Shown in pieces: positions 13,223 through 22,381 of a stretch of DNA of 35,914 bases (positions are counted from its first letter, which is position 1; every line of letters starts with the position of its first letter). A program made the position numbers and the translations under genes. Source of the stretch: Candidatus Benthicola marisminoris (GTDB lineage: Bacteria; Gemmatimonadota; Gemmatimonadetes; Palauibacterales; Palauibacteraceae); NCBI GenBank assembly GCA_023554335.1, contig JAMJQR010000135.1, forward strand, positions 1 through 35,914, written 5' to 3'. The notes below the pieces were generated by a model that did no database searches, was not told where the DNA came from, and saw only the letters and a program-made list of their open reading frames with translations.

Positions 13223-14113
13223 TCAGGCGAGGCCGGAAAGCCGCCTAGCGGCGACTACCGTGTTCTTCAGGAGCATAGCGATGGTCATCGGTCCAACGCC
13301 GCCGGGAACGGGCGTGATCCATGAAGCCTTCTCCGCCACCTCGTCATAGGCCACATCTCCGACGAGCCGGTAGCCGCGCTCCCGGGTATCGTCATCTACC
13401 CGATTGACTCCGACGTCGACGACTACGGTGCCCTCCGACACCATGTCGCCGGTGACGGCGTTGGGCCAGCCGACCGCCACGATGAGAAGGTCGGCGGACC
13501 TGGTGATCGCGCCCAGATCCTCGGATCGGCTGTGGGCCATGGTGACCGTCGCGTTGGCCCAGGGCGCCTTCTGCGACAGTATTGCTGCCATCGGGCGGCC
13601 CACGATGTTGGACCTCCCGACGATCACGGCGTGCTTGCCGGCAGGGTCGTATCCGATGTGCTGCAGCATCACCTGAACTCCGGCCGGCGTGCACGGGCGG
13701 AAAGCATCCGGATCGCCGCTGGCCAGTCGGCCGACGTTGACCGGATGGAAGCCGTCCGCGTCCTTGTCCGGGCGGATCCGCTCCATGACGGTCTTCTCGT
13801 CGACGTGGTCCGGCAGAGGCAGCTGGACCAGGATTCCATGCACCGACGGGTCCTCGTTCCACGAATCCAGGATAGCCAGGATCTCCTCCTGCGAAGTCTC
13901 TGCCGGGAGACGCTGGTCCACCGCCTTGATGCCCACCTCGGCGCACTTCTTCTCCTTCATACCGACGTAGACCTTGGACGCCGGGTTCTCCCCCACCAGC
14001 ATCACGGCCAGGCACGGCTCCACGCCCGACGCTTTCAGGTCCTCGACCTCCCGCGCGACCCCATCCCGGACCGCCTGTGAAATCACCTTGCCATCTATGA
14101 TCTTCGCGGACAT
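13223..14113 (-). CDS. folD: Bifunctional methylenetetrahydrofolate dehydrogenase/cyclohydrolase FolD
   Basis: VGENPASKVYVGMKEKKC, HGILVQLPLPDHVDEK, DGFHPVNVGRL, VIVGRSNIVGRPMA, PVPGGVGPMTIAMLLKNT. Confidence 0.97.
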   Translation of the reverse strand: MSAKIIDGKVISQAVRDGVAREVEDLKASGVEPCLAVMLVGENPASKVYVGMKEKKCAEVGIKAVDQRLPAETSQEEILAILDSWNEDPSVHGILVQLPLPDHVDEKTVMERIRPDKDADGFHPVNVGRLASGDPDAFRPCTPAGVQVMLQHIGYDPAGKHAVIVGRSNIVGRPMAAILSQKAPWANATVTMAHSRSEDLGAITRSADLLIVAVGWPNAVTGDMVSEGTVVVDVGVNRVDDDTRERGYRLVGDVAYDEVAEKASWITPVPGGVGPMTIAMLLKNTVVAARRLSGLA

Positions 14114-14155
14114 GTCATCTCCTGGATCTACGCCGTCCGGCCGGCCTGCCCGGCC

Positions 14156-15730
14156 CTACCTGGCGAAGTTGACGGCCCGGGTCTCCCGGACCACGACGAC
14201 CTTGATCTGCCCCGGGTACTGGAGCTCTTCCTCGATGCGGCTTGCCGTCTTCTCGCTCAGCGCCGCCATTTCCTCGTCCGTCACCTTCTCCGGCATGACC
14301 ATGATACGGATCTCCCGGCCGGCCTGGATCGCGTACACCTTGCTCACTCCCGTGTAGGAGCGGGCGATCTCCTCCAGCTTCTCCAGCCTCTTCACGTAGT
14401 GCTCGAAGGACTCGCGCCGGGCTCCAGGACGAGCGCCCGAGATGGCGTCTGCCGCCGTGACCAGAAAGGTCTCGGGATAGTGCGCGGGCTCTTCACCGTG
14501 ATGCGCCTTGATCGCGTTCAGTACCTGGTCGCTCTCGCCCGCTCGCTTGCACAGCTCATACCCGATCTCGACGTGGCTGCCTTCCTGCATGTGCGTAAGA
14601 CCCTTGCCGATGTCGTGCAGGAGGGCCATCCGCTTGCACATCTCTACATCTACGCCGAGCTCGGCCGCCATGTTGCCGGCGAGGAGCGCTACTTCCTTCG
14701 CGTGCATGAGCTGGTTCTGCCCGTAGCTCGTTCGGAATTTCAGGTTGCCCAGCACGTCGATCAGCGAGTCCGGCAGATCGTGGATGCCGAGCTCGTAGAG
14801 CGTTTCCTCGGCCGCTTCGAGCATCTCTCCCTTGACGTCCTCACCCGCCTTCTCGACGACTTCTTCGATGCGCCCGGGGTGAATCCGTCCATCCGCAACG
14901 AGTCGCTCCATGGCGATGCGCGCGACCTCGCGTCGTATGGGATCGAAGCTCGAAAGGATGACGGCTTCCGGGGTGTCATCCACCACGACATCCACGCCGG
15001 TAGCCGCCTCGAAGGACCTGATGTTGCGACCTTCACGACCGATGATGCGACCCTTCATGTCGTCGCTCGGAAGGGGCACCACGGACACGGTGATCTCGGA
15101 GGAATGGTCTACGGCGAGTCGCTGGACCGACATGGCGATGATCTTACGAGCCTCGCGCTCGGCGTCCCTCCGAGCGCGATCACGGATGTCCCGGACCGTC
15201 CTGGAAGCCTCGGCCTTCGCCTCGTCTTCAATTCGCGAAATGAGCTCGTTCCGGGCCTCCTTCGCGGTGAGGCCGGCGATCTTCTCGAGTCGCCCCACGA
15301 GCTCCGCCCGATCCGTCTTGAGCTTTTCCTCCGCCGCCTTCAGGGACTCGCGGCGCTGACCTACCTCTTCCTCTCTCTGGGCGATCCGCTCCTGGCGCTG
15401 ATCGAGGACATCCAGCTTCCGCTCGAGGCCCTCTTCTCTCTCGCTCAGTCGCTTCTCGGTCTTGTCCTGCTCGGCGCGGCGCTGCTCCGCTTCCTCCAGG
15501 AGCTCCTGCTTCAGGCGGTAGCCTTCTTCCTTGCCTTCGAGCTCCGCGGCTCTCTTCAGGTTGTCGGCCTCGGTCCGGGCCGCTCCCAGAATGCCTGCCG
15601 CTTCGTCCTCCGCGGTCCGCCGAGCCGCCTTGAGCTTTCTGACTTCGAGGGCTCGGCCCGCAAACAGTCCCACGACCAGGGCGACGACAGCCGCGGCGAC
15701 GGTGATGAGGTTCTCCATCGCTGACTCCAT
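14156..15730 (-). CDS. rny: Ribonuclease Y
   Basis: N-terminal TM, long coiled coil, KH domain (MKGRIIGREGRNIRSFEAATGVDVVVDDTPEAVILSSFDPIRREVA), HD domain (ALLHDIGKG). Actual start may be ATG at 15718. Confidence 0.96.
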   Translation of the reverse strand: MESAMENLITVAAAVVALVVGLFAGRALEVRKLKAARRTAEDEAAGILGAARTEADNLKRAAELEGKEEGYRLKQELLEEAEQRRAEQDKTEKRLSEREEGLERKLDVLDQRQERIAQREEEVGQRRESLKAAEEKLKTDRAELVGRLEKIAGLTAKEARNELISRIEDEAKAEASRTVRDIRDRARRDAEREARKIIAMSVQRLAVDHSSEITVSVVPLPSDDMKGRIIGREGRNIRSFEAATGVDVVVDDTPEAVILSSFDPIRREVARIAMERLVADGRIHPGRIEEVVEKAGEDVKGEMLEAAEETLYELGIHDLPDSLIDVLGNLKFRTSYGQNQLMHAKEVALLAGNMAAELGVDVEMCKRMALLHDIGKGLTHMQEGSHVEIGYELCKRAGESDQVLNAIKAHHGEEPAHYPETFLVTAADAISGARPGARRESFEHYVKRLEKLEEIARSYTGVSKVYAIQAGREIRIMVMPEKVTDEEMAALSEKTASRIEEELQYPGQIKVVVVRETRAVNFAR

Positions 15731-15772
15731 CTATCTTCAAGGAAGCGCGATGCGCGCTTTGCGCCGCCCACA

Positions 15773-15813
15773 ATAAGAAAGGGCCGGCGGCCTCTCCGAG
15801 GCCCCGCCGGCCC
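15773..15813 (-). terminator. Strong intrinsic terminator between zapA and rny
   Basis: GGGCCGGCGGGGCCTC-GGA-GAGGCCGCCGGCCC followed by TTTCTTATT on the minus strand; 14 bp with a 2-nt bulge. Confidence 0.85.
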
Positions 15814-15922
15814 GATGCACGGCTTAATGAGCGCGATCTCAGCCGCGCGAGCCGTGCGATCTATCCGTCCACTTGACCGTTAGCGATTCACCTCGGTGCT
15901 GTGACCCAAGTTGTCCGGTCAA
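15773..15922 (-). ncRNA. Candidate structured RNA between zapA and rny (6S-like by position only, or rny leader)
   Basis: Two nested or complementary arm pairs (TTGACCG/CGGTCAA at 15916-15922 and 15873-15879; GCACGGCT/AGCCGTGC at 15850-15857 and 15817-15824) followed by an intrinsic terminator. Confidence 0.45.
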
Positions 15923-16245
15923 TCTCCTGTCCGCAAGCCGCCGTCGTCCGCATCCGCCACCGCTCTCACCCGTTCTCTCAGGGCGCTCACCCGCTCGAAG
16001 ACGTCGCCGGCGTGCTTCGCCTGGTCCCGACGCAACCGGAACAGCTCATCCGTAATCTGGAGAGCCGCCAGCACTGCCGCCCGATGCGGCTCGGCCACCT
16101 GCCCCCGGACATGCGCCTGCTGCACGGCATCGTCGACATAGCGGGCGCACTCCAGCGTGTACTCCTCGGGAGCGTCCGTGCGGATCGCGTATTCCTCGCC
16201 GAAGATCGTAACCCGAACCGTGGCCTTTTCGCCTCCGTCGCTCAT
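15919..16245 (-). CDS. zapA: Cell division protein ZapA
   Basis: VRVTIFGEEYAIRTDAPEEYTLECARYVDDAV typical ZapA N-terminus; 108 aa. Confidence 0.9.
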   Translation of the reverse strand: MSDGGEKATVRVTIFGEEYAIRTDAPEEYTLECARYVDDAVQQAHVRGQVAEPHRAAVLAALQITDELFRLRRDQAKHAGDVFERVSALRERVRAVADADDGGLRTGD

Positions 16246-16256
16246 CGCCTCGCTCC

Positions 16257-16574
16257 TCAGCCCGCGGATTCGTCTTCCATAACGATCAACCGACCACGAA
16301 TGCGCTTCGCCCGTGTACGCGCCTCCCGCAGGACCTCTTTCAGGCGGAAGTTCTCCTCCGTCAGCTCCTGCAGACGGCGCTCGAGCGACGCTGGATCCGA
16401 GACGTCCACACCCGACTTGGCCAGCAGGCCGGTCAGGCGGGCGTGCTCTCCCTCTGCGGCGGAGGCGCGGCTGCGATACTCCTGCAGCTCGCGAACGAGC
16501 CTGTCCACGCCCTCCTCGAGGACGCCGAGTTCTCGATCGATGGCGGCGGAATCACGAGGAGCGGATTCTGGCAT
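16257..16574 (-). CDS. Small coiled-coil protein (possible ZapB-like cell division factor)
   Basis: 105 aa coiled coil (LEEGVDRLVRELQEYRSRASAAEGEHARL, LERRLQELTEENFRLKEVLREARTRAKRIRGRL) between pheT and zapA. Confidence 0.6.
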   Translation of the reverse strand: MPESAPRDSAAIDRELGVLEEGVDRLVRELQEYRSRASAAEGEHARLTGLLAKSGVDVSDPASLERRLQELTEENFRLKEVLREARTRAKRIRGRLIVMEDESAG

Positions 16575-18993
16575 CGAAACGTTCCTCCAGATTGACTGTG
16601 ATCAGGCGCAGTCCCTCCTCCACCTCCTCGTCCCTCAGCGTACGGTCGGCGGCACGGAACACGAGGCGCCAGGCCAGGCTCTGCAGCCCTTCTCCGAGCT
16701 CGTCTCCCTCGTACACATCGAAGAGCGAAAGCGACTCGAGCGTCGCCGGCGCCGCGGACCGGATGGTCGCCTCTACGTCTGCAGCGGATACCGAACGATC
16801 CAACACGAACGCCAGGTCCCGCGATACCGCCGGGTATGTCGGCAGCTGCGCGTAGGCCTCTTCCGAGCCGACCGTCACCGCGTGCAGCCTGAACTCGGCA
16901 GCATAGACGGGAGCCGCCCATACCGGCAAATCCATGGCCTCGTCACCAACTCTTCCCGCGACACCGACCAGGCCTCCCTCGTCAAAGATGCAGAACGACT
17001 CTCCTCCGAGCCACTGCGAACAGCCGAAGGGAAGCCCGGCGTCGGAAGCATCCGGTTCTCCCGGGCGTATATCTCCCAGCCCCAGCGTAGACGCCAGGGT
17101 CTCGAGCCAACCCTTCAGATCCCAGAGATCGATGTCCTCGCGGTTTCCGGACCAGTGCGGAGGTTCCCGCAGGCCGGTGATCGCGAGGCCCACCCGGGTC
17201 TCCTCAACCACCGGAAGGTCGTCACTTCCCTTCCGGTCCGCGTCCGTCCGCTGGAACACGTTCCCAATCTCATAGAGTCGGACATCCCGACGACCGCGCG
17301 ACCAGTTGTGCTCCACCCGGCCGAGCAGGACCGGCACCAGGTCCGTACGGAGCAGCGACTCGGCCTCCGAAAGCGGTTTCAGCAGGCGAGCCGGGTTCCC
17401 GGCTGTACGATCCTCAGACGCGAAGCTCGCGCTGCGAGCCTCCAGGGCGCCCATGGACGAGAGCGCAGATCGCACGCTCGAGGCCCGATGCCAGACCGGG
17501 CTGTCCGGCACGGCGCTGGGTCGGAAGGCACGAGGCTCGTGCGGAAAGGACTCGTATCCATACCGCCGCGCCACTTCCTCCAGGAGGTCCACTTCGGCAC
17601 GAACGTCGGGGCGCCAGCCCGGAGGAACGACCTGCAAATCGTCGTCCCCCTCCCCCACCTCGAAACCCAGCGGGACCAGAAGCTCCCGGATCTGTAGCGG
17701 AGACAGCTCGATTCCGAGGACGCGCTGAATGCGCGCCGGCCGCAGCCGGATCGCCGGCGCCTCCACGGGGGCCCGGCCCACCCGGAGCGCCTCTCCATCG
17801 GCGGACCCGCCGGCGGTGACCAGAATCAGCTCCACGCACCGACGCAGCGCAGCCTCCATGCCGGATTCATCGATCCCGCGCTCGAAACGATACGATGCGT
17901 CCGTCGCGAGCCCCGTGGCGCGCGCCGTGTTCCGGGTGTGGCGCGGATCGAACGAGGCGCACTCGATCAGCAAGCTCGAAGTCGACCCAGAGACCTCCGA
18001 GTCCGCTCCCCCCATCACGCCGGCCAGAGCGACCGGCCACTCCGCATCCGCGATCACCGTGACCTCGGATCCGAGACGGTGTTCGGTACCGTCCAGGGTG
18101 GTGTGATCTTCGCCGCGGGCGGCGCGCACACGGATCTCGGCGCCGCCTACCTTCTCCAGGTCGAACGCGTGCAACGGCTGGTTCAACTCGAGCAGGACGT
18201 AGTTCGTGGAGTCCACCACGTTGTTGATCGGTCGGGATCCCGCGGCCCGCAGACGTGCCTGGAGCCATTCCGGGGACGGGCCCACTTGCACGTTCCGGAC
18301 GATGGCCGCCAGGTAGCGGAAGCACCGCTCGGGATCCTCGATCGCTACCTTCACGCCGCCGGCCGACGCGTCCGTCGCCCCCGAGACCCAGGTGGGCTCC
18401 CATACGGGCCCGCCGAAGGACGGGAGAACCACGTCCTCCTCGCCCCCGGGCGCGAGCTCTCGCGCCACGCCCCTGTGGCATGCGAGATCGATTCGATTGG
18501 GCGTTAGATCCAGCTCGAGCCGCGCGTCCGGCAGGCCCATGACCCGTGCGAACGGTTCTCCCGGCGTGTGGTCGTCGCCGAGCCGCATGATCCCGGCGGC
18601 ATCTCGTCCGAGCCCGAGCTCCTTCTCCGAACACAGCATCCCGTTGCTGACCTGCCCCCTGATCTTGCGGCGCTCGATCTTGAAGCCGCCCGGGAGCGTT
18701 CCGCCAGCGGGAATGAACGGATAGCACGCGCCAGAGACCACGTTCGGCGCGCCGCACACGACATCCAGGGGCTCGCCGGAACCTGCATTCACGCGGCACA
18801 GGGACAGCCGGTCTGCATTCGGGTGCTTTCCGACTTCGAGAACGCGGGCGATCACGACGTCGTCCAGCTCGTCACCGAAGCTCTCCACGCGGTCCACTGG
18901 AACGGCCCGTGAACTCAGGAGGGACGCAAGGTGCTCCGGCGAGCCATCGATCGAGGGTGCCAGGGCCCTGAGCCAGCTAACGCTTACATCCAT
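16552..18993 (-). CDS. pheT: Phenylalanyl-tRNA synthetase beta subunit
   Basis: [37 protein letters not shown]..., tRNA-binding domain, B3/B4, B5 and C-terminal anticodon-binding domain; ATGA overlap with pheS stop. Confidence 0.97.
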   Translation of the reverse strand: MDVSVSWLRALAPSIDGSPEHLASLLSSRAVPVDRVESFGDELDDVVIARVLEVGKHPNADRLSLCRVNAGSGEPLDVVCGAPNVVSGACYPFIPAGGTLPGGFKIERRKIRGQVSNGMLCSEKELGLGRDAAGIMRLGDDHTPGEPFARVMGLPDARLELDLTPNRIDLACHRGVARELAPGGEEDVVLPSFGGPVWEPTWVSGATDASAGGVKVAIEDPERCFRYLAAIVRNVQVGPSPEWLQARLRAAGSRPINNVVDSTNYVLLELNQPLHAFDLEKVGGAEIRVRAARGEDHTTLDGTEHRLGSEVTVIADAEWPVALAGVMGGADSEVSGSTSSLLIECASFDPRHTRNTARATGLATDASYRFERGIDESGMEAALRRCVELILVTAGGSADGEALRVGRAPVEAPAIRLRPARIQRVLGIELSPLQIRELLVPLGFEVGEGDDDLQVVPPGWRPDVRAEVDLLEEVARRYGYESFPHEPRAFRPSAVPDSPVWHRASSVRSALSSMGALEARSASFASEDRTAGNPARLLKPLSEAESLLRTDLVPVLLGRVEHNWSRGRRDVRLYEIGNVFQRTDADRKGSDDLPVVEETRVGLAITGLREPPHWSGNREDIDLWDLKGWLETLASTLGLGDIRPGEPDASDAGLPFGCSQWLGGESFCIFDEGGLVGVAGRVGDEAMDLPVWAAPVYAAEFRLHAVTVGSEEAYAQLPTYPAVSRDLAFVLDRSVSAADVEATIRSAAPATLESLSLFDVYEGDELGEGLQSLAWRLVFRAADRTLRDEEVEEGLRLITVNLEERFDARIRSS

Positions 18994-20036
18994 CAGGCGA
19001 ACTGCTCCAGGAACCCGACGTCGGCCTCGTAGAGCAGTCGGATGTCGGGAACGCGGTAGCGGAGCATCGCGATACGTGCCGGGCCCATCCCGAAGGCGTA
19101 CCCGGTGTACCGCTCGGGGTCGTAACCTACCGCCTCGAAGACGGCCGGATTGACCATTCCGCTCCCCATGATCTCGATCCAGCCAGTGCGCTTGCAGACA
19201 CCGCATCCGGAGCCTTCACAGATGATGCAACTGACATCCACCTCTGCGGACGGTTCCGTGAAGGGGAAATACGAAGGGCGGAATCGCGTGCGCGTGGCCG
19301 GACCGAAGAAGCGGTGCACGAAGTAGTCGATCGCCGCCCGGAACTCGATGAAATCGATTCCCTCGTCCACCGCCAAACCCTCCACCTGCTCGAAGGCCGG
19401 TGCGTGCGAGGCGTCGTACGGATCACGGCGAAAGACCATGCCCGGAGCCAGGATCCGGACCGGCGGCTCGTGCTGCATCATCACCCGAGCCTGCACGGGA
19501 GACGTATGGGTCCGGAGGAGCACCCCTTCATCGAGGTAGAAGGTGTCGTGCATGTCCGCCGCCGGGTGGTCCAGCGGAATGTTGAGGGCAGTGAAGTTGT
19601 GCCAGTCCGTCTCCACCTCGGGACCGGCGGCCCGCGTGAACCCGAGCTCCTTGAAGATCTCGCAGATCTCGTCGATGACTCGCGTCACAGGATGCACGCC
19701 CCCGCGCCACTGCCGCCGTCCCGGAAGCGTCAGGTCCGCCTTCGGCACCTCATCGGGCTCCGCGAGCGCAGCCAGCTGATCCACGCGAAGCTCGAGGGTG
19801 GTCTCCAGGGTCTGCTTGACCTCGTTGGCCGTCTTGCCGGCCTCAGGACGTTCCTCGGGCGCCACGTTTCGCAGGCCCGAGAGCGCCCGAGACAAGAGAC
19901 CGTTGCGGCCCAGGAACCGAACACGTGCCTTCTCGAGCTCCTCGGAGTCGTCAGCCTCCTGGATCGCCTCCAGCGCCTCGCGCCGGATCGACTCGAGCGT
20001 CTCCTTCAGGTTTCCCGAATCCCCGCCTGAGCTCAA
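18993..20036 (-). CDS. pheS: Phenylalanyl-tRNA synthetase alpha subunit
   Basis: [124 protein letters not shown] start overlapping rplT stop. Confidence 0.97.
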   Translation of the reverse strand: MSSGGDSGNLKETLESIRREALEAIQEADDSEELEKARVRFLGRNGLLSRALSGLRNVAPEERPEAGKTANEVKQTLETTLELRVDQLAALAEPDEVPKADLTLPGRRQWRGGVHPVTRVIDEICEIFKELGFTRAAGPEVETDWHNFTALNIPLDHPAADMHDTFYLDEGVLLRTHTSPVQARVMMQHEPPVRILAPGMVFRRDPYDASHAPAFEQVEGLAVDEGIDFIEFRAAIDYFVHRFFGPATRTRFRPSYFPFTEPSAEVDVSCIICEGSGCGVCKRTGWIEIMGSGMVNPAVFEAVGYDPERYTGYAFGMGPARIAMLRYRVPDIRLLYEADVGFLEQFA

Positions 20037-20389
20037 TGCGCGTGCTCTTTCGCCAGTCTGGCCAGCTCGGCGAACGCCTCCGGCTCGCGAACCGCCAGAT
20101 CGGCCAGCGCCTTGCGATCGAGGTCCACTCCGGCATTCTTGAGCCCCGAAATGAACCGCGAGTAGGAAAGATCGTGCTCACGGCTGGCCGCGTTGATTCG
20201 GGCGATCCACAGCCGGCGGAAATCCCGCTTGCGACGGCGCCGGTCACGGTACGAGTACGCCCAACCCCGCTCCACCGCGTTCTTCGCGGTGCGATACAGC
20301 TTGGAGCGGGCCCCGAACTGTCCGCGGGCCTGCTTCAGTACCTTCTTCTTGCGCTTATTCCGAGCGACGCTCGTGGTCACACGCGCCAT
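20033..20389 (-). CDS. rplT: 50S ribosomal protein L20
   Basis: [70 protein letters not shown]. Confidence 0.98.
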   Translation of the reverse strand: MARVTTSVARNKRKKKVLKQARGQFGARSKLYRTAKNAVERGWAYSYRDRRRRKRDFRRLWIARINAASREHDLSYSRFISGLKNAGVDLDRKALADLAVREPEAFAELARLAKEHAH

Positions 20390-20467
20390 GTCGATATCCT
20401 CTGCTTTCTATACGTTGCATCACAGCTCACGTCCGAACCGGCGTCGCGGCCCGGACCTTCTTCAAGC

Positions 20468-20662
20468 TCAGCCTCCGAGCAGACGCCGCACCCTGCTCTC
20501 ATCCGCCTTCGAGACGAGCGTCTTCTTGCGGAGATTACGCTTCCGCTTGGGGCTCTTTTTCGTCAGAATGTGGCTGTGAAAAGCCTTGTTGCGCCTGAAC
20601 TTCCCGGAGCCGGTCTTCCGGAACCGCTTCGCGGCCGACCGGTTCGTCTTCTGCTTCGGCAT
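20468..20662 (-). CDS. rpmI: 50S ribosomal protein L35
   Basis: [46 protein letters not shown]. Confidence 0.98.
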   Translation of the reverse strand: MPKQKTNRSAAKRFRKTGSGKFRRNKAFHSHILTKKSPKRKRNLRKKTLVSKADESRVRRLLGG

Positions 20663-20679
20663 GAATTCCGCCTTTCTAT

Positions 20680-21192
20680 CTAGGCCTTGGGACCGATGAG
20701 CATGGTCATGGTCCGGCCTTCCTTGCGTATGTCCGATTCTACGTTTCCGAGCTCGACGAGCTCCTGCTTGACGCGCTCCAGAACGCGAACGCCGAGTTCC
20801 GGATGCGTCATTTCACGACCCCGAAAGCGGAGCGTGAACTTCACTTTGTCGCCATCCTCGAGGAACCGCCGAGCGTGCCGCAACTTGAACCCGAAGTCGT
20901 GGTCCTCGATCTTCGGGCGCATCTTGATTTCCTTCACGTGGATGATGTGCTGCTTCTTCTTCGCCTCTCTGTTCTTGCGCGCCTGCTCGTACTTGAACTT
21001 CCCGTAGTCCATGATCCGGCACACCGGAGGGCGGGAGTTCGGCGCTACCTCGACCAGGTCCAGGCCCTGCTCCGCGGCGATGTTCCGGGCTTCGTCGGTG
21101 GGTACGATCCCCACCTGCTCTCCGTCCGCGTCGATCAGCCGGACCGGACTGATGCGAATTCTGTCGTTTACTCGCAGTTCGTCGTGGCTCAC
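20680..21192 (-). CDS. infC: Translation initiation factor IF-3
   Basis: [64 protein letters not shown]...; GTG start. Confidence 0.97.
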   Translation of the reverse strand: MSHDELRVNDRIRISPVRLIDADGEQVGIVPTDEARNIAAEQGLDLVEVAPNSRPPVCRIMDYGKFKYEQARKNREAKKKQHIIHVKEIKMRPKIEDHDFGFKLRHARRFLEDGDKVKFTLRFRGREMTHPELGVRVLERVKQELVELGNVESDIRKEGRTMTMLIGPKA

Positions 21193-21260
21193 TTCACCTC
21201 TTCAAGGGTCGCGGTCCTCCCATCGCCAATCCACCCGACCCACGTGGGCTGGCGCACACG

Positions 21261-21291
21261 AAAAAAGCCCGTTCGGCAAGGCCGACCGGGC
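21261..21291 (-). terminator. Intrinsic terminator in the infC leader (candidate attenuator)
   Basis: GCCCGGTCGGC-CTT-GCCGAACGGGC then TTTTTT; 10 of 11 bp stem, about 70 nt upstream of infC. Confidence 0.85.
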
Positions 21292-21422
21292 GCGCGACAC
21301 GCGAACGCGAGCACGAAGCTCGCGTCGGTGAGTCGACCCGGCAGCTGAGGCGAAGCCCTGCGACTCCGACACGCCGAAAGGTGGGAGCGAAACGCTCCGC
21401 TTTCCGTGTTTTCAGGGCGCGC

Positions 21423-21451
21423 AACTTAGGGCGGGCGTCCCGGAGTGTCAA
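21423..21451 (-). promoter_or_regulatory. Sigma70-type promoter of the infC operon
   Basis: TTGACA (21446-21451) - 17 nt - TAAGTT (21423-21428) on the minus strand. Confidence 0.75.
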
Positions 21452-21655
21452 CGAGACCGGGACCTCCGGCCCGGCGTGTAACTTTTGCCGCGCGCCCGGC
21501 AAAGTAGGAGTGAAGCAGGTCGCGATCGATCGCCTCGGCGCTTTCCGGCCGGCTTCGCTCACGCTGAAGATCTGACTTGGGGGCCGGTGCGGGGCGCAGC
21601 GAGCCGAAAGGCTCGAACCGGTCTCCGGTCGGGTCTATTCAGTTCGAGCTCCGCC

Positions 21656-22381
21656 TCACCGCTCCCGCGCCGACTCCAACCGCTCCGGCGTGCCAACGTC
21701 AAGCCACGTCGCGCCTGTGACGTCACGATCCCGCACCCAACCACCCGCGGCGGACAGCCGCAGGTAGGATCGGATGATGGAGAAGGCTCCCCCTTCCGAA
21801 AGGAGGCGCGGAAGCTCGGCGGCCACTGCCTGAACGCCCGTAAAGGCCCTCCAGCGCTGCCCGGCCGATGGGCTCCGGCTCCATTCGGACACGCCGCTGC
21901 GACGGTCCAGACGGCTGCACAGACCACGATCGTCGAACAGGAGCAGCCGGCTGGCCGGCCGCTGATTCACGGCGAGGGTCGCCAGCGCCCCCGACGCATC
22001 GTGGTCCTGGAGCAGGGCTGCCAGGTCGAGATCGGAGATCACGTCCACGTTGTGGATGAGGATCGGTCGATCGCCCCGGAAATGAGGAGCCGCGTGCTTC
22101 AGCCCGCCCCCGGTCTCCAGGGGCTCCTCCCGTTCCCATGAGAGCACGATCTCGGCGCGGCACTTCATCGACGCGAGGGCCTCCGCGATGCGCTCGGCAT
22201 GATGGTGCACGTTCACCACGATCCGGTCGCAGCCGGCCTCGGCGAGTCTCTCGACGGTGCGCTCGAGCAGGGTCGCGCCGCCGACCTCGAGCAGCGCTTT
22301 CGGAGTGTCCCTCGTCAGCGGAAGGAGCCGGGTGCCAAGACCAGCGGCGAAGATCATCCCGTCCGCCGGCCGACCGGTCAC
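21656..22381 (-). CDS. NTP-sugar nucleotidyltransferase, MurU/mannose-1-phosphate guanylyltransferase-like
   Basis: MIFAAGLGTRLLPLTRDTPKALLEVGGATLLERTVERLAEAGCDRIVVNVHHH, ETGGGLKHAAPHF. GTG at 22381 overlaps the upstream TGA (GTGA); track ORF begins at TTG 22405. Confidence 0.88.
   Translation of the reverse strand: MTGRPADGMIFAAGLGTRLLPLTRDTPKALLEVGGATLLERTVERLAEAGCDRIVVNVHHHAERIAEALASMKCRAEIVLSWEREEPLETGGGLKHAAPHFRGDRPILIHNVDVISDLDLAALLQDHDASGALATLAVNQRPASRLLLFDDRGLCSRLDRRSGVSEWSRSPSAGQRWRAFTGVQAVAAELPRLLSEGGAFSIIRSYLRLSAAGGWVRDRDVTGATWLDVGTPERLESARER

Noticed and set aside
15901-17697. 598-aa plus-strand ORF over zapA/pheT
   Set aside because: Antisense shadow ORF; zapA and pheT on the opposite strand have clear conserved motifs.
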